A model generated the notes under the pieces. It had not been told where the DNA came from. It ran no database searches and saw nothing but the letters and a program-made list of their open reading frames with translations. A DNA stretch of 5,155 bases from CAZDOD01 sp964506935 (lineage in GTDB: Bacteria; Desulfobacterota; Zymogenia; Zymogenales; Zymogenaceae): positions 1-5,155 of the forward strand of contig CAZDOD010000196.1 of the NCBI GenBank assembly GCA_964506935.1. The letters are read 5' to 3'. The number at the start of each line of letters is the position of its first letter. The first letter of the stretch is position 1. Both the position numbers and the translations under genes were made by a program. This document shows positions 1 to 5,155 of the stretch, one piece after another.

Positions 1-1
1 T

Positions 2-175
2 TTCATATTGGTTAATGTAGGAAAACCGGCGGGTGAAATCTACGAAAAGCTCTTGAGGGAGGGAGTTATCGTGAGGTCTATGGCCGGCTACGGTCTCAAG
101 ACACACATAAGGGTGACCTCTGGTCTTCCGGAAGAAAACAAGAGGTTCATATCAGCACTGAAAAAAGTTATTTAA
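2..175 (+). CDS. hisC: Histidinol-phosphate aminotransferase, C-terminal end (partial)
   Basis: Only the last 57 residues and the TAA stop are present; the gene enters from the left edge. The frame reads through a C-terminal pattern typical of HisC, a PLP-dependent class I/II aminotransferase: GVIVRSMAGYGL at fragment residues 21-32, then HIRVTSG at 35-41 and EEN..F at 44-49. In this family the arginine in the IVR segment (here 25) and the one in RVT (here 37) lie in the part of the protein that contacts the substrate phosphate or carboxylate. HisC transfers an amino group from glutamate to imidazole-acetol phosphate in histidine synthesis, in the cytoplasm. Directly upstream of aroF, it may also act on aromatic 2-oxo acids or prephenate, as proposed for hisC copies in aromatic operons such as that of Bacillus; that is inference. 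A related aromatic aminotransferase cannot be excluded, because the PLP lysine lies outside the window. Confidence 0.82.
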   Translation, partial: FILVNVGKPAGEIYEKLLREGVIVRSMAGYGLKTHIRVTSGLPEENKRFISALKKVI

Positions 176-179
176 GGGG
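174..179 (+). promoter_or_regulatory. Ribosome binding site of aroF
   Basis: AAGGGG lies 8 bases before the ATG at 188 and shares two bases with the hisC stop codon (173-175). A second purine block (AAAGG, 180-184) follows but is too close to the start to be the main site. The overlap with the stop suggests that hisC and aroF are read from one transcript, possibly with ribosome re-initiation. Confidence 0.6.
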
Positions 180-187
180 AAAGGAAA

Positions 188-1201
188 ATGATATTTGTTC
201 TTAAACCTGGGCATTCCCAGGAGGAGATGGATCACATCCTGGAGTTGATCGAGGAGTCCGGCCTCAAGCCCCACATATCGAGGGGTGAGGAGAGGACCAT
301 CATCGGCGCCATAGGTGATGAGAGGGAGATGCAAAATCTTCCCACCGGGTCGATACCCGGGGTGGAAAAAGTCGTACCCATTTTAAAGCCGTACAAGCTG
401 GTAAGCAAGGAAATGAAAGATGTCGGCACAAAAGTGGAGATAAGGGGGGTTACGATAGGTGGAAAGGAGATCGGGGTCATCGCCGGTCCGTGTGCCGTAG
501 AGGGGTACGATATGCTCAGAGATATCGCCCTGGAGGTAAAAAAGATGGGGGCGAAGATATTGAGGGGCGGAGCATATAAACCGAGGACATCCCCGTATTC
601 TTTCCAAGGATTGGGGGAAGAGGGGCTCAAGTATCTCTCGGAGGTAAGCAAGGAGACAGGCCTCCCAGTGGTGACGGAGCTTATGAACATCCGATATGCA
701 GATGTAGTCTACAAGTACGCCGACGTCATTCAGGTTGGTGCCAGAAATATGCAGAACTTCGATCTCCTAAAAGAGATAGGTACCTTAAAGAAACCTGTAA
801 TTCTAAAGAGGGGGATGAGCGCAACCATTACTGAACTCCTGATGAGTGCTGAATATATAGCGTCCGAGGGAAATACCGACATCATCCTGTGTGAGAGGGG
901 GATCAGGACTTTCGAGACCGAGACCAGAAATACCCTCGATATAAACGCAATACCGGTTCTAAAGACACTGACGCACCTTCCGGTTCTAGTTGATCCAAGC
1001 CATGCGACCGGCCGATGGGAGATCGTAACGCCCATCGCAATGGCGGGCATTGCGGCAGGGGCGGATGGGATAATGATCGAAGTTCACACAAATCCCGAGA
1101 GGGCCATGAGTGATGGGAACCAATCACTCAAACCCGAGAAATTCAAAGACCTAATGGAGAAGGTAAAAAAAGTGGCCGAAGCCGTGGGAAGGAGCGTTTG
1201 A
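188..1201 (+). CDS. aroF: 3-deoxy-7-phosphoheptulonate (DAHP) synthase, type I-beta with ACT-like regulatory domain
   Basis: This cytoplasmic enzyme condenses phosphoenolpyruvate and erythrose 4-phosphate to DAHP, the first committed step of the shikimate pathway. At 337 residues it is almost the length of the Thermotoga maritima enzyme (338). Residues 1-65 form the ferredoxin-like/ACT-type domain (begins MIFVLKPGHS), which in Thermotoga mediates feedback inhibition by tyrosine and phenylalanine. The TIM-barrel follows: AGPCAVE (99-105), RGGAYKPRTSPYSFQG (126-141), KRGMSAT (207-213), CERGIRTFE (235-243), VDPSHATG (268-275) and EVHTNPERAMSDG (298-310). Cys102, His272, Glu298 and Asp309 match the metal ligands known for the Thermotoga enzyme, at the same numbers as I recall them. 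There is no fused chorismate mutase. The ATG is chosen for its ribosome binding site and because the N-terminus matches the family without extension. Feedback control is inferred from the intact ACT-like domain. Confidence 0.97.
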   Translation: MIFVLKPGHSQEEMDHILELIEESGLKPHISRGEERTIIGAIGDEREMQNLPTGSIPGVEKVVPILKPYKLVSKEMKDVGTKVEIRGVTIGGKEIGVIAGPCAVEGYDMLRDIALEVKKMGAKILRGGAYKPRTSPYSFQGLGEEGLKYLSEVSKETGLPVVTELMNIRYADVVYKYADVIQVGARNMQNFDLLKEIGTLKKPVILKRGMSATITELLMSAEYIASEGNTDIILCERGIRTFETETRNTLDINAIPVLKTLTHLPVLVDPSHATGRWEIVTPIAMAGIAAGADGIMIEVHTNPERAMSDGNQSLKPEKFKDLMEKVKKVAEAVGRSV

Positions 1202-1224
1202 CGGGATTTCTGTGTGATTTTTTC

Positions 1225-1230
1225 AGGAGG
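1225..1230 (+). promoter_or_regulatory. Orphan Shine-Dalgarno-like AGGAGG in the aroF-aroA gap
   Basis: AGGAGG (within CAGGAGGA, 1224-1231) is the strongest ribosome-binding match in the gap, yet no ATG, GTG or TTG follows within 5-12 bases, and the aroA TTG is 33 bases away. It lies between two copies of GATTTTTT (1216-1223 and 1230-1237). GGATTTCT (1204-1211) and AGAAACC (1238-1244) can pair into a 7-bp stem with one bulged A, placing AGGAGG in the loop. It may be a ribosome standby site, a relic of an older start, or chance. Confidence 0.35.
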
Positions 1231-1248
1231 ATTTTTTAGAAACCAGGC

Positions 1249-1252
1249 AGGA
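1249..1252 (+). promoter_or_regulatory. Probable weak ribosome binding site of aroA
   Basis: AGGA sits 11 bases before the TTG at 1264, slightly longer than ideal spacing. It is the only purine-rich match at a workable distance, so aroA initiation looks weak from both its start codon and its binding site. Confidence 0.4.
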
Positions 1253-1263
1253 TTGATTAAAAC

Positions 1264-2559
1264 TTGAGTAAGGATGTTTTTATAGAACCCGCTGTTGGCC
1301 TTACCGGAGAAATATCTCTGCCGGGCGATAAATCGGTATCTCACCGTGCCGTAATCTTCGGATCCCTTGCCGAAGGAAAATCAAGCGTCAAGAACTTCCT
1401 CTCTTCCGAGGATACCCATAGGACGATAAATATCATGAGGGAACTCGGGGTCGAGATAAAGGAGGAAAAAGAGGGTCTTTCTATCTCCGGAGTAGGCCTT
1501 GGTGGATTAAAGGAGGCGAAGGTCCCACTATACTGTGGAAACTCCGGCACCACAATGAGACTCATGCTCGGGATTCTGGCATCAAATAAAATATTCTCCG
1601 TCCTCTTCGGCGACGATTCCCTTGCCCGAAGACCTATGAAGAGGGTGACATTGCCGCTTCGCAAAATGGGTGCCAAGATATACGGGAGGGTTGACTCCGA
1701 ATATCCCCCCCTTGCTATCGTCGGGAAAGACCTTTCAGGCATTAAATACGATATGGATGTCAGCTCGGCACAGGTCAAGTCAGCAATCCTCCTTTCCGGG
1801 ATGAGGGCAAAGGGAAAGACGAGGATCTTCGATCCCGGAAGATCGAGGGATCACACCGAAAGGATGATGAGATATTTCAATATTTCCATAACCTCAAAAG
1901 GGAAATACATTCAAATAAAGGGGATAGACCGATATGATGCAAAAGACATCACGGTTCCGGGAGATATATCATCGGCGGCATTCTTCATAGTCGGAGCACT
2001 AATAACGGAAAAGTCCGAGCTTCTTATAAAGGATGTAGGTTTTAATCCCACAAGGACGGGGATCGTCGAATCTCTGATTTCGATGGGGGGGGACATAAGC
2101 GTCATAAACAAAAGGGAGGTTTCTGGTGAGCCTGTCGCCGATATAGTTATAAAATCTTCTCGATTAAGGGGTATAAAGATCGGTGGAGAAATCGTAACGA
2201 GGATGATAGACGAGATACCGGTCTTTGCCGTGGCGGCGGCCGTGGCCGATGGGGAGACGAAGATAGAGGGTGCCCGTGAGCTCAGGGTAAAGGAGTCGGA
2301 CAGGATAAAGACGACCTGTGAGAATCTGGTGGGATTGGGAATTGAGGTTCGGGAGTTTTCGGATGGGATGGCTATCTTGGGGAGAGGCTCTATAGACGGG
2401 GGGAGTACAAAATCCTTCGGTGACCACAGGGTGGCGATGGCAGCTGCCGTGTTGGGTCTGAGATCAAAAGATGGGATTTCTGTAAAGGATGTAGATTGTG
2501 TCGATACATCGTTCCCCGGATTTTTCGACATCTTAAAGGGAGTTACGTCGGGACGGTGA
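1264..2559 (+). CDS. aroA: 3-phosphoshikimate 1-carboxyvinyltransferase (EPSP synthase)
   Basis: EPSP synthase transfers the enolpyruvyl group of PEP to shikimate 3-phosphate, the sixth step of the pathway to chorismate, in the cytoplasm. The 431 residues are normal for the family. Motifs in order: LPGDKSVSHR (19-28, Lys23/Ser24/Arg28), CGNSGTTMRLMLG (91-103), RRPMKRV (122-128), SSAQVKSA (167-174), RSRDHTERM (193-201), VPGDISSAAFF (231-241), DEIPV (316-320, catalytic Asp/Glu region), LRVKESDRI (340-348) and GDHRVAM (386-392). The NSGTTMRLMLG and RDHTERM wording resembles Bacillus-type enzymes more than E. coli. Gly95 stands where the glyphosate-tolerant CP4 enzyme has alanine, so there is no tolerance substitution at that spot. 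The start is TTG: an in-frame TAA lies at 1258-1260, and later starts would remove the LPGDKS loop. The gap to aroF is 62 bases; the 3' end overlaps cmk by 4 bases. Runs of seven C (1705-1711) and eight G (2085-2092) lie inside the intact frame. Confidence 0.98.
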   Translation: MSKDVFIEPAVGLTGEISLPGDKSVSHRAVIFGSLAEGKSSVKNFLSSEDTHRTINIMRELGVEIKEEKEGLSISGVGLGGLKEAKVPLYCGNSGTTMRLMLGILASNKIFSVLFGDDSLARRPMKRVTLPLRKMGAKIYGRVDSEYPPLAIVGKDLSGIKYDMDVSSAQVKSAILLSGMRAKGKTRIFDPGRSRDHTERMMRYFNISITSKGKYIQIKGIDRYDAKDITVPGDISSAAFFIVGALITEKSELLIKDVGFNPTRTGIVESLISMGGDISVINKREVSGEPVADIVIKSSRLRGIKIGGEIVTRMIDEIPVFAVAAAVADGETKIEGARELRVKESDRIKTTCENLVGLGIEVREFSDGMAILGRGSIDGGSTKSFGDHRVAMAAAVLGLRSKDGISVKDVDCVDTSFPGFFDILKGVTSGR

Positions 2560-3221
2560 AGGAAGTGAAACTCACTATAACGGTTGACGGGCCCTCGGGT
2601 TCTGGGAAGAGCACGGTGAGCAGGGTGCTGGCTGAGAGGCTGGGATACAGATATGTCGATACTGGAGCGATGTATCGGGCAATAGCCCTGAGATCAAAGA
2701 TGATGGGCGTTGAACCCGAAGATGACGACGGCCTGGAGGAGGTCTGTAGGGGGGTGGAGTTCGAGTTCAGGGGAGATAAGATATTTATGAACAGCGAGGA
2801 CGTATCGGCACAGATCAGGACTCCCGAGATGGACGGGCTCTCGTCTATCATATCGGCGAGGGCTCCGGTTAGGAAGGCGATGATAAATCTGCAGAGGAAA
2901 ATGGCCGAAGGCGGCGACATCGTTATGGAGGGGAGGGATATAGGGACGGTCGTGCTCAAGGATGCAGACGCGAAGTTTTTTTTGACCGCAGATAAGGATA
3001 TTAGGGGGAAAAGGAGATTCGATGAGAGAAATGTGAGGGGCGAGGATGTTGATTTTAAAAAAGTGCTCTCCGATATGGGAAAAAGGGACAAGGACGATTC
3101 GGCAAGAGAGCTTTCGCCTTTAAGACCTGATAGGGACGCAAAAATAATTGATACTCCTAATATAAATGTGGAAAAAGTATTAGAAATCATCATCGGGGAA
3201 TTAAAAAAAGGGGACGATTAA
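2556..3221 (+). CDS. cmk: Cytidylate kinase (CMP/dCMP kinase)
   Basis: Cmk phosphorylates CMP and dCMP with ATP to the diphosphates, recycling nucleotides for RNA, DNA and phospholipid precursors in the cytoplasm. From the GTG at 2556 it is 221 residues, the usual bacterial size. Visible motifs: Walker A GPSGSGKST (12-20), DTGAMYR (35-41), the NMP-binding segment DVSAQIRTPE (82-91), MEGRDIGTVV (124-133), the arginine-rich lid around KRRFDER (152-158), and RDKDDSARELSPL (177-189) followed by DAKIIDT (194-200). I chose GTG 2556 because it forms a GTGA overlap with the aroA stop and leaves a short lead before the nucleotide-binding strand, as in relatives. An in-frame TTG at 2496 would add 20 residues inside aroA with no resemblance to the family; GTG 2565 is a possible alternative three codons later. 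The overlap implies translational coupling to aroA. A run of eight T (2976-2983) encodes Phe141-Phe142 plus the first bases of Leu143. Confidence 0.97.
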   Translation: MKEVKLTITVDGPSGSGKSTVSRVLAERLGYRYVDTGAMYRAIALRSKMMGVEPEDDDGLEEVCRGVEFEFRGDKIFMNSEDVSAQIRTPEMDGLSSIISARAPVRKAMINLQRKMAEGGDIVMEGRDIGTVVLKDADAKFFLTADKDIRGKRRFDERNVRGEDVDFKKVLSDMGKRDKDDSARELSPLRPDRDAKIIDTPNINVEKVLEIIIGELKKGDD

Positions 3222-3235
3222 AATAGTTATTTTAA
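3218..3235 (+). terminator. AT-only inverted repeat followed by T-tract after cmk (possible weak terminator)
   Basis: TTAAAATA (3218-3225) and TATTTTAA (3228-3235) are perfect inverted repeats around GT and include the cmk stop codon. GGG and six T follow (3236-3244), and a run of seven A precedes (3203-3209), the outline of an intrinsic terminator. The stem has only A-T pairs, so it would be weak as an RNA hairpin. It could instead be a DNA-level site or allow read-through into rpsA. Confidence 0.3.
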
Positions 3236-3247
3236 GGGTTTTTTAGC

Positions 3248-3298
3248 TTGACTAATAGTAGAAAATAGTTTAGTTTTTAGAATTACTTTTGATATACA
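3248..3298 (+). promoter_or_regulatory. rpsA: Candidate promoter region for rpsA
   Basis: TTGACT (3248-3253) matches five of six bases of the sigma-70 -35 hexamer. At 17 bases distance stands only TAGTTT (3271-3276), a poor -10. Better -10-like words lie further on: TAGAAT (3278-3283, five of six, but 24 bases away) and TGATATACA (3290-3298), which has the TGn of an extended -10 and could work without a -35. A promoter in this AT-rich spacer is expected because rpsA needs high expression, but no single hexamer pair is convincing. Confidence 0.35.
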
Positions 3299-3305
3299 TT
3301 ATCAA
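3289..3305. repeat. Inverted repeat TTGATA-TACAT-TATCAA in the rpsA leader
   Basis: Two perfect 6-base arms (3289-3294 and 3300-3305) flank a 5-base centre and are followed by six T (3306-3311). The stem has one G-C pair, so it is too weak for a firm terminator call. It overlaps the extended -10-like sequence, so it could be an operator or chance in AT-rich DNA. Confidence 0.25.
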
Positions 3306-3331
3306 TTTTTTGTGATTTGCATTAAGAATTT

Positions 3332-3337
3332 AGGGGG
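3332..3337 (+). promoter_or_regulatory. Ribosome binding site of rpsA
   Basis: AGGGGG lies 9 bases before the ATG at 3347. It fixes this start over the next in-frame ATG (3413), which has no well-spaced binding site. E. coli rpsA, by contrast, is known for a poor Shine-Dalgarno sequence and a folded leader. Confidence 0.6.
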
Positions 3338-3346
3338 TAGTACCGA

Positions 3347-5155
3347 ATGATTAACAATGAGGAGGATACCAAATCCTTAAAAGATGAGGAGGGGAGGAAA
3401 GCCGTATCCAGCATGGACGAAAAGGACAAAAGTAAAGACGATGTTAACATTGATGAACTTTACGCCGAGAGCCTCGATAGATTAAAAGAGGACGAAATCG
3501 TAAAAGGAAAGGTTGTTCAGATTACAAAGGACCACGTCCTTGTTGATGTGGGCTACAAATCTGAAGGTCAAGTCCCCCTTGAAGAGTTTTTAGATGATCA
3601 CGGAAAAGTGGATTTGGAGGTTGGCGATGAGGTGGACGTCTACATCGAGAGGAGCGAGAATGAAAACGGCCTAGTGGTGCTGTCGAAAGAGAAGGCCGAT
3701 CAGTTTATCTTGTGGGAGGAGATTCGTAAGGCATGTGAGGAAGACGAGATAGTTGAGGGAAAGATCATAAGCAAAATAAAGGGCGGTCTCGTCGTTGATA
3801 TAGGGGTCAAGGCATTCCTGCCGGGTTCTCAAATAGACCTTCACCCCGTGAGGGATTTGGATTCTCTTTTAGGTAAGACATTCCGCTTCAAGATCGTTAA
3901 GTTTAACCGTAAGCGTGGAAATATAGTCCTTTCGAGGAGGGCGCTCCTCGAACAGGAACGAGAGGAGCAAAAGAAGCAGACATTAAAGGTGATCGAAGAG
4001 GGTATGGTACTTGAAGGCATAATCAAAAATATCACAGACTACGGAGCCTTTATAGACCTGGGGGGTATAGACGGACTCCTTCACATCACGGACATCTCAT
4101 GGGGGAGGGTGAATCACCCGAGCGAACAGCTTAGAATCGGTGACAAAGTAGAGGTTAAAGTTCTGAAGTTCGATAAAGAGAAAGAGCGGGTGTCACTCGG
4201 TATGAAGCAAATAACTCCGAATCCGTGGGATACCGTAAGCGAGGTCTACGCACCCGGAAAAAGGCTGACCGGAAAGGTCGTAAGCCTTACAGACTACGGC
4301 GCATTCTTGGAGCTTGAGGAGGGGATCGAGGGTCTCGTTCATATATCCGAAATGTCATGGACGAAAAACATCAAGAGCCCTACACAGGTGGTTTCATTGG
4401 GAGATATGGTCGAGGCGGTCGTTCTGAACGTTGATGACGAAAACAAGAGGATATCCCTTGGGATCAAACAGATTGAACCCAATCCTTGGGATACAATTAA
4501 AGACAAATACAAACCCGGTTCCGTCGTTAAGGGCACGGTGAAGAACGTGACCGAGTTCGGTATCTTCATCGGTACAGATGAGGGGGTGGATGGACTCGTG
4601 CATATATCGGACATCTCGTGGATGAAGAAGATAAAACACCCCGCCGAACTCTTCAAAAGGGGGCAGGAGGTCGAGGCCGTTGTGCTCAACGTAGATCCCG
4701 AGGCCGAGCGCTTCTCATTGAGCATCAAGCAGCTCTCTGAAGACCCATGGAAAAATGAGCTTCCAAATAAATATAAGCTAGGCACGATATTGGAAGGAGA
4801 GGTCGTAAGCATCACGAACTTCGGCATATTTCTGAAGCTGGAGGAGGATATCGAAGGCCTTATACACGTCTCCGAGCTCGCAAAGGGGAGGGTCGATGAT
4901 CCCCATAAGTTCTGCAGTGTCGGAGATAAGCTTCGGGCCGTAGTAATCAATATCGAGCCTCAAGATAAAAAGATAGGCCTTTCAATAAAAGCTTTAGAGC
5001 AATCCGAGGAAAAAGACCAGATCACAGACTACATGAAAAAGCATGAGAGCTCAAATGTCCAACTCGGAGAGATGCTAAAGAAAAAGATGCAGGAAAACAA
5101 CGTAGAATTTGCAACATCCGATGAGGGGGAGGAAAAGGAAGAGGGGGAAGATAAA
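3347..5155 (+). CDS. rpsA: 30S ribosomal protein S1 (3' end beyond window)
   Basis: S1 binds mRNA through OB-fold S1 domains and brings it to the 30S subunit for initiation. The frame is open for 603 codons to the window edge, without a stop. Six S1 domains are visible at about residues 49-114, 134-199, 219-287, 305-374, 391-461 and 478-548. Domains 3-6 carry the repeated core (TDYGAFIDL at 230-238, TDYGAFLEL at 315-323, TEFGIFIG at 402-409, TNFGIFLKL at 490-498) with HITDISW, HISEMSW, HISDISW and HVSEL after it; NPWDT links recur at 291 and 379. Domains 1-2 are divergent, as in other bacterial S1 proteins, where they anchor to the ribosome. An acidic 48-residue leader precedes domain 1, and a charged tail (about 551-603, ending in Glu-rich sequence) follows domain 6, making the protein longer than E. 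coli S1 (557). The acidic tail suggests that the stop lies close beyond the edge. It lies 125 bases after cmk with no ispH between. Confidence 0.97.
   Translation, partial: MINNEEDTKSLKDEEGRKAVSSMDEKDKSKDDVNIDELYAESLDRLKEDEIVKGKVVQITKDHVLVDVGYKSEGQVPLEEFLDDHGKVDLEVGDEVDVYIERSENENGLVVLSKEKADQFILWEEIRKACEEDEIVEGKIISKIKGGLVVDIGVKAFLPGSQIDLHPVRDLDSLLGKTFRFKIVKFNRKRGNIVLSRRALLEQEREEQKKQTLKVIEEGMVLEGIIKNITDYGAFIDLGGIDGLLHITDISWGRVNHPSEQLRIGDKVEVKVLKFDKEKERVSLGMKQITPNPWDTVSEVYAPGKRLTGKVVSLTDYGAFLELEEGIEGLVHISEMSWTKNIKSPTQVVSLGDMVEAVVLNVDDENKRISLGIKQIEPNPWDTIKDKYKPGSVVKGTVKNVTEFGIFIGTDEGVDGLVHISDISWMKKIKHPAELFKRGQEVEAVVLNVDPEAERFSLSIKQLSEDPWKNELPNKYKLGTILEGEVVSITNFGIFLKLEEDIEGLIHVSELAKGRVDDPHKFCSVGDKLRAVVINIEPQDKKIGLSIKALEQSEEKDQITDYMKKHESSNVQLGEMLKKKMQENNVEFATSDEGEEKEEGEDK

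Noticed and set aside
1253..1267. Tiny TTG-started reading frame of four codons whose TGA overlaps the aroA TTG, resembling a leader peptide.
   Set aside because: It is too short, has no regulatory codon enrichment (no run of Phe, Tyr or Trp codons) and no attenuator structure follows; most likely chance.
1911..2531. Long open frame on the minus strand across aroA, and similar ones across aroF, cmk and rpsA.
   Set aside because: They lie opposite well-supported genes, are rich in Ser, Pro and Ile as expected for the reverse complement of Glu/Gly/Asp-rich coding sequence, and show no recognisable domain.
2496..2555. Upstream in-frame TTG that would extend Cmk by 20 residues within aroA.
   Set aside because: The extension does not resemble Cmk N-termini, lacks a good ribosome binding site and would mean a 64-base overlap, whereas the GTG at 2556 gives the normal length and a 4-base overlap.
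4032..4860. Near-repeated DNA blocks spaced about 255-264 bases apart in rpsA, first suggesting a tandem repeat or recombination product.
   Set aside because: They coincide with the cores of S1 domains 3-6 at periods of 85-88 residues and reflect the normal domain architecture of S1.
1..5155. Search for a novel system, such as CRISPR, toxin-antitoxin, phage or retroelement.
   Set aside because: Every stretch longer than about 125 bases is covered by a recognised housekeeping gene, and there are no regularly spaced palindromic repeats, integrase or transposase motifs, or unexplained conserved frames.

Overview
The window holds a compact, entirely plus-strand chromosomal block: the tail of a HisC-type aminotransferase gene (hisC), then aroF (DAHP synthase), aroA (EPSP synthase), cmk (cytidylate kinase) and rpsA (30S ribosomal protein S1, running off the right edge). 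All five are ordinary bacterial housekeeping genes with intact signature motifs. I found no mobile element, CRISPR array, tRNA, rRNA, or sign of a defence or otherwise new system.

Organism: a bacterium of middling base composition that prefers AGG/AGA for arginine and uses TTG and GTG starts freely. The six-domain S1, the stand-alone Thermotoga-type DAHP synthase with an N-terminal ACT-like regulatory domain, the Bacillus-like AroA motifs and the aro-cmk-rpsA gene order together suggest a deep-branching Gram-negative lineage, for instance a deltaproteobacterial (Desulfobacterota-like) group. This placement is inference and weak. Codon habits look the same in all genes, so nothing suggests recent transfer.

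Layout: positions 2-175 are the hisC 3' end. aroF (188-1201) follows after 12 bases, its ribosome binding site overlapping the hisC stop. A 62-base gap carries a strong Shine-Dalgarno-like sequence with no start codon at the proper distance. aroA (1264-2559) opens with TTG and ends in a GTGA overlap with cmk (2556-3221). A 125-base AT-rich spacer (3222-3346) contains two inverted repeats, T-tracts and weak promoter-like hexamers, and is probably where the biosynthetic operon hands over to rpsA (3347 to past 5155).

How the genes work together: AroF performs the first and AroA the sixth step of the shikimate pathway to chorismate, and the HisC-like enzyme can serve histidine and possibly aromatic amino acid transamination. 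Cmk recycles CMP/dCMP, and S1 helps the ribosome bind mRNA. The linkage of cmk and rpsA to aromatic genes is an old, widely seen bacterial arrangement. Two frequent members of such clusters, tyrA (near aroA) and ispH (between cmk and rpsA), are absent here.
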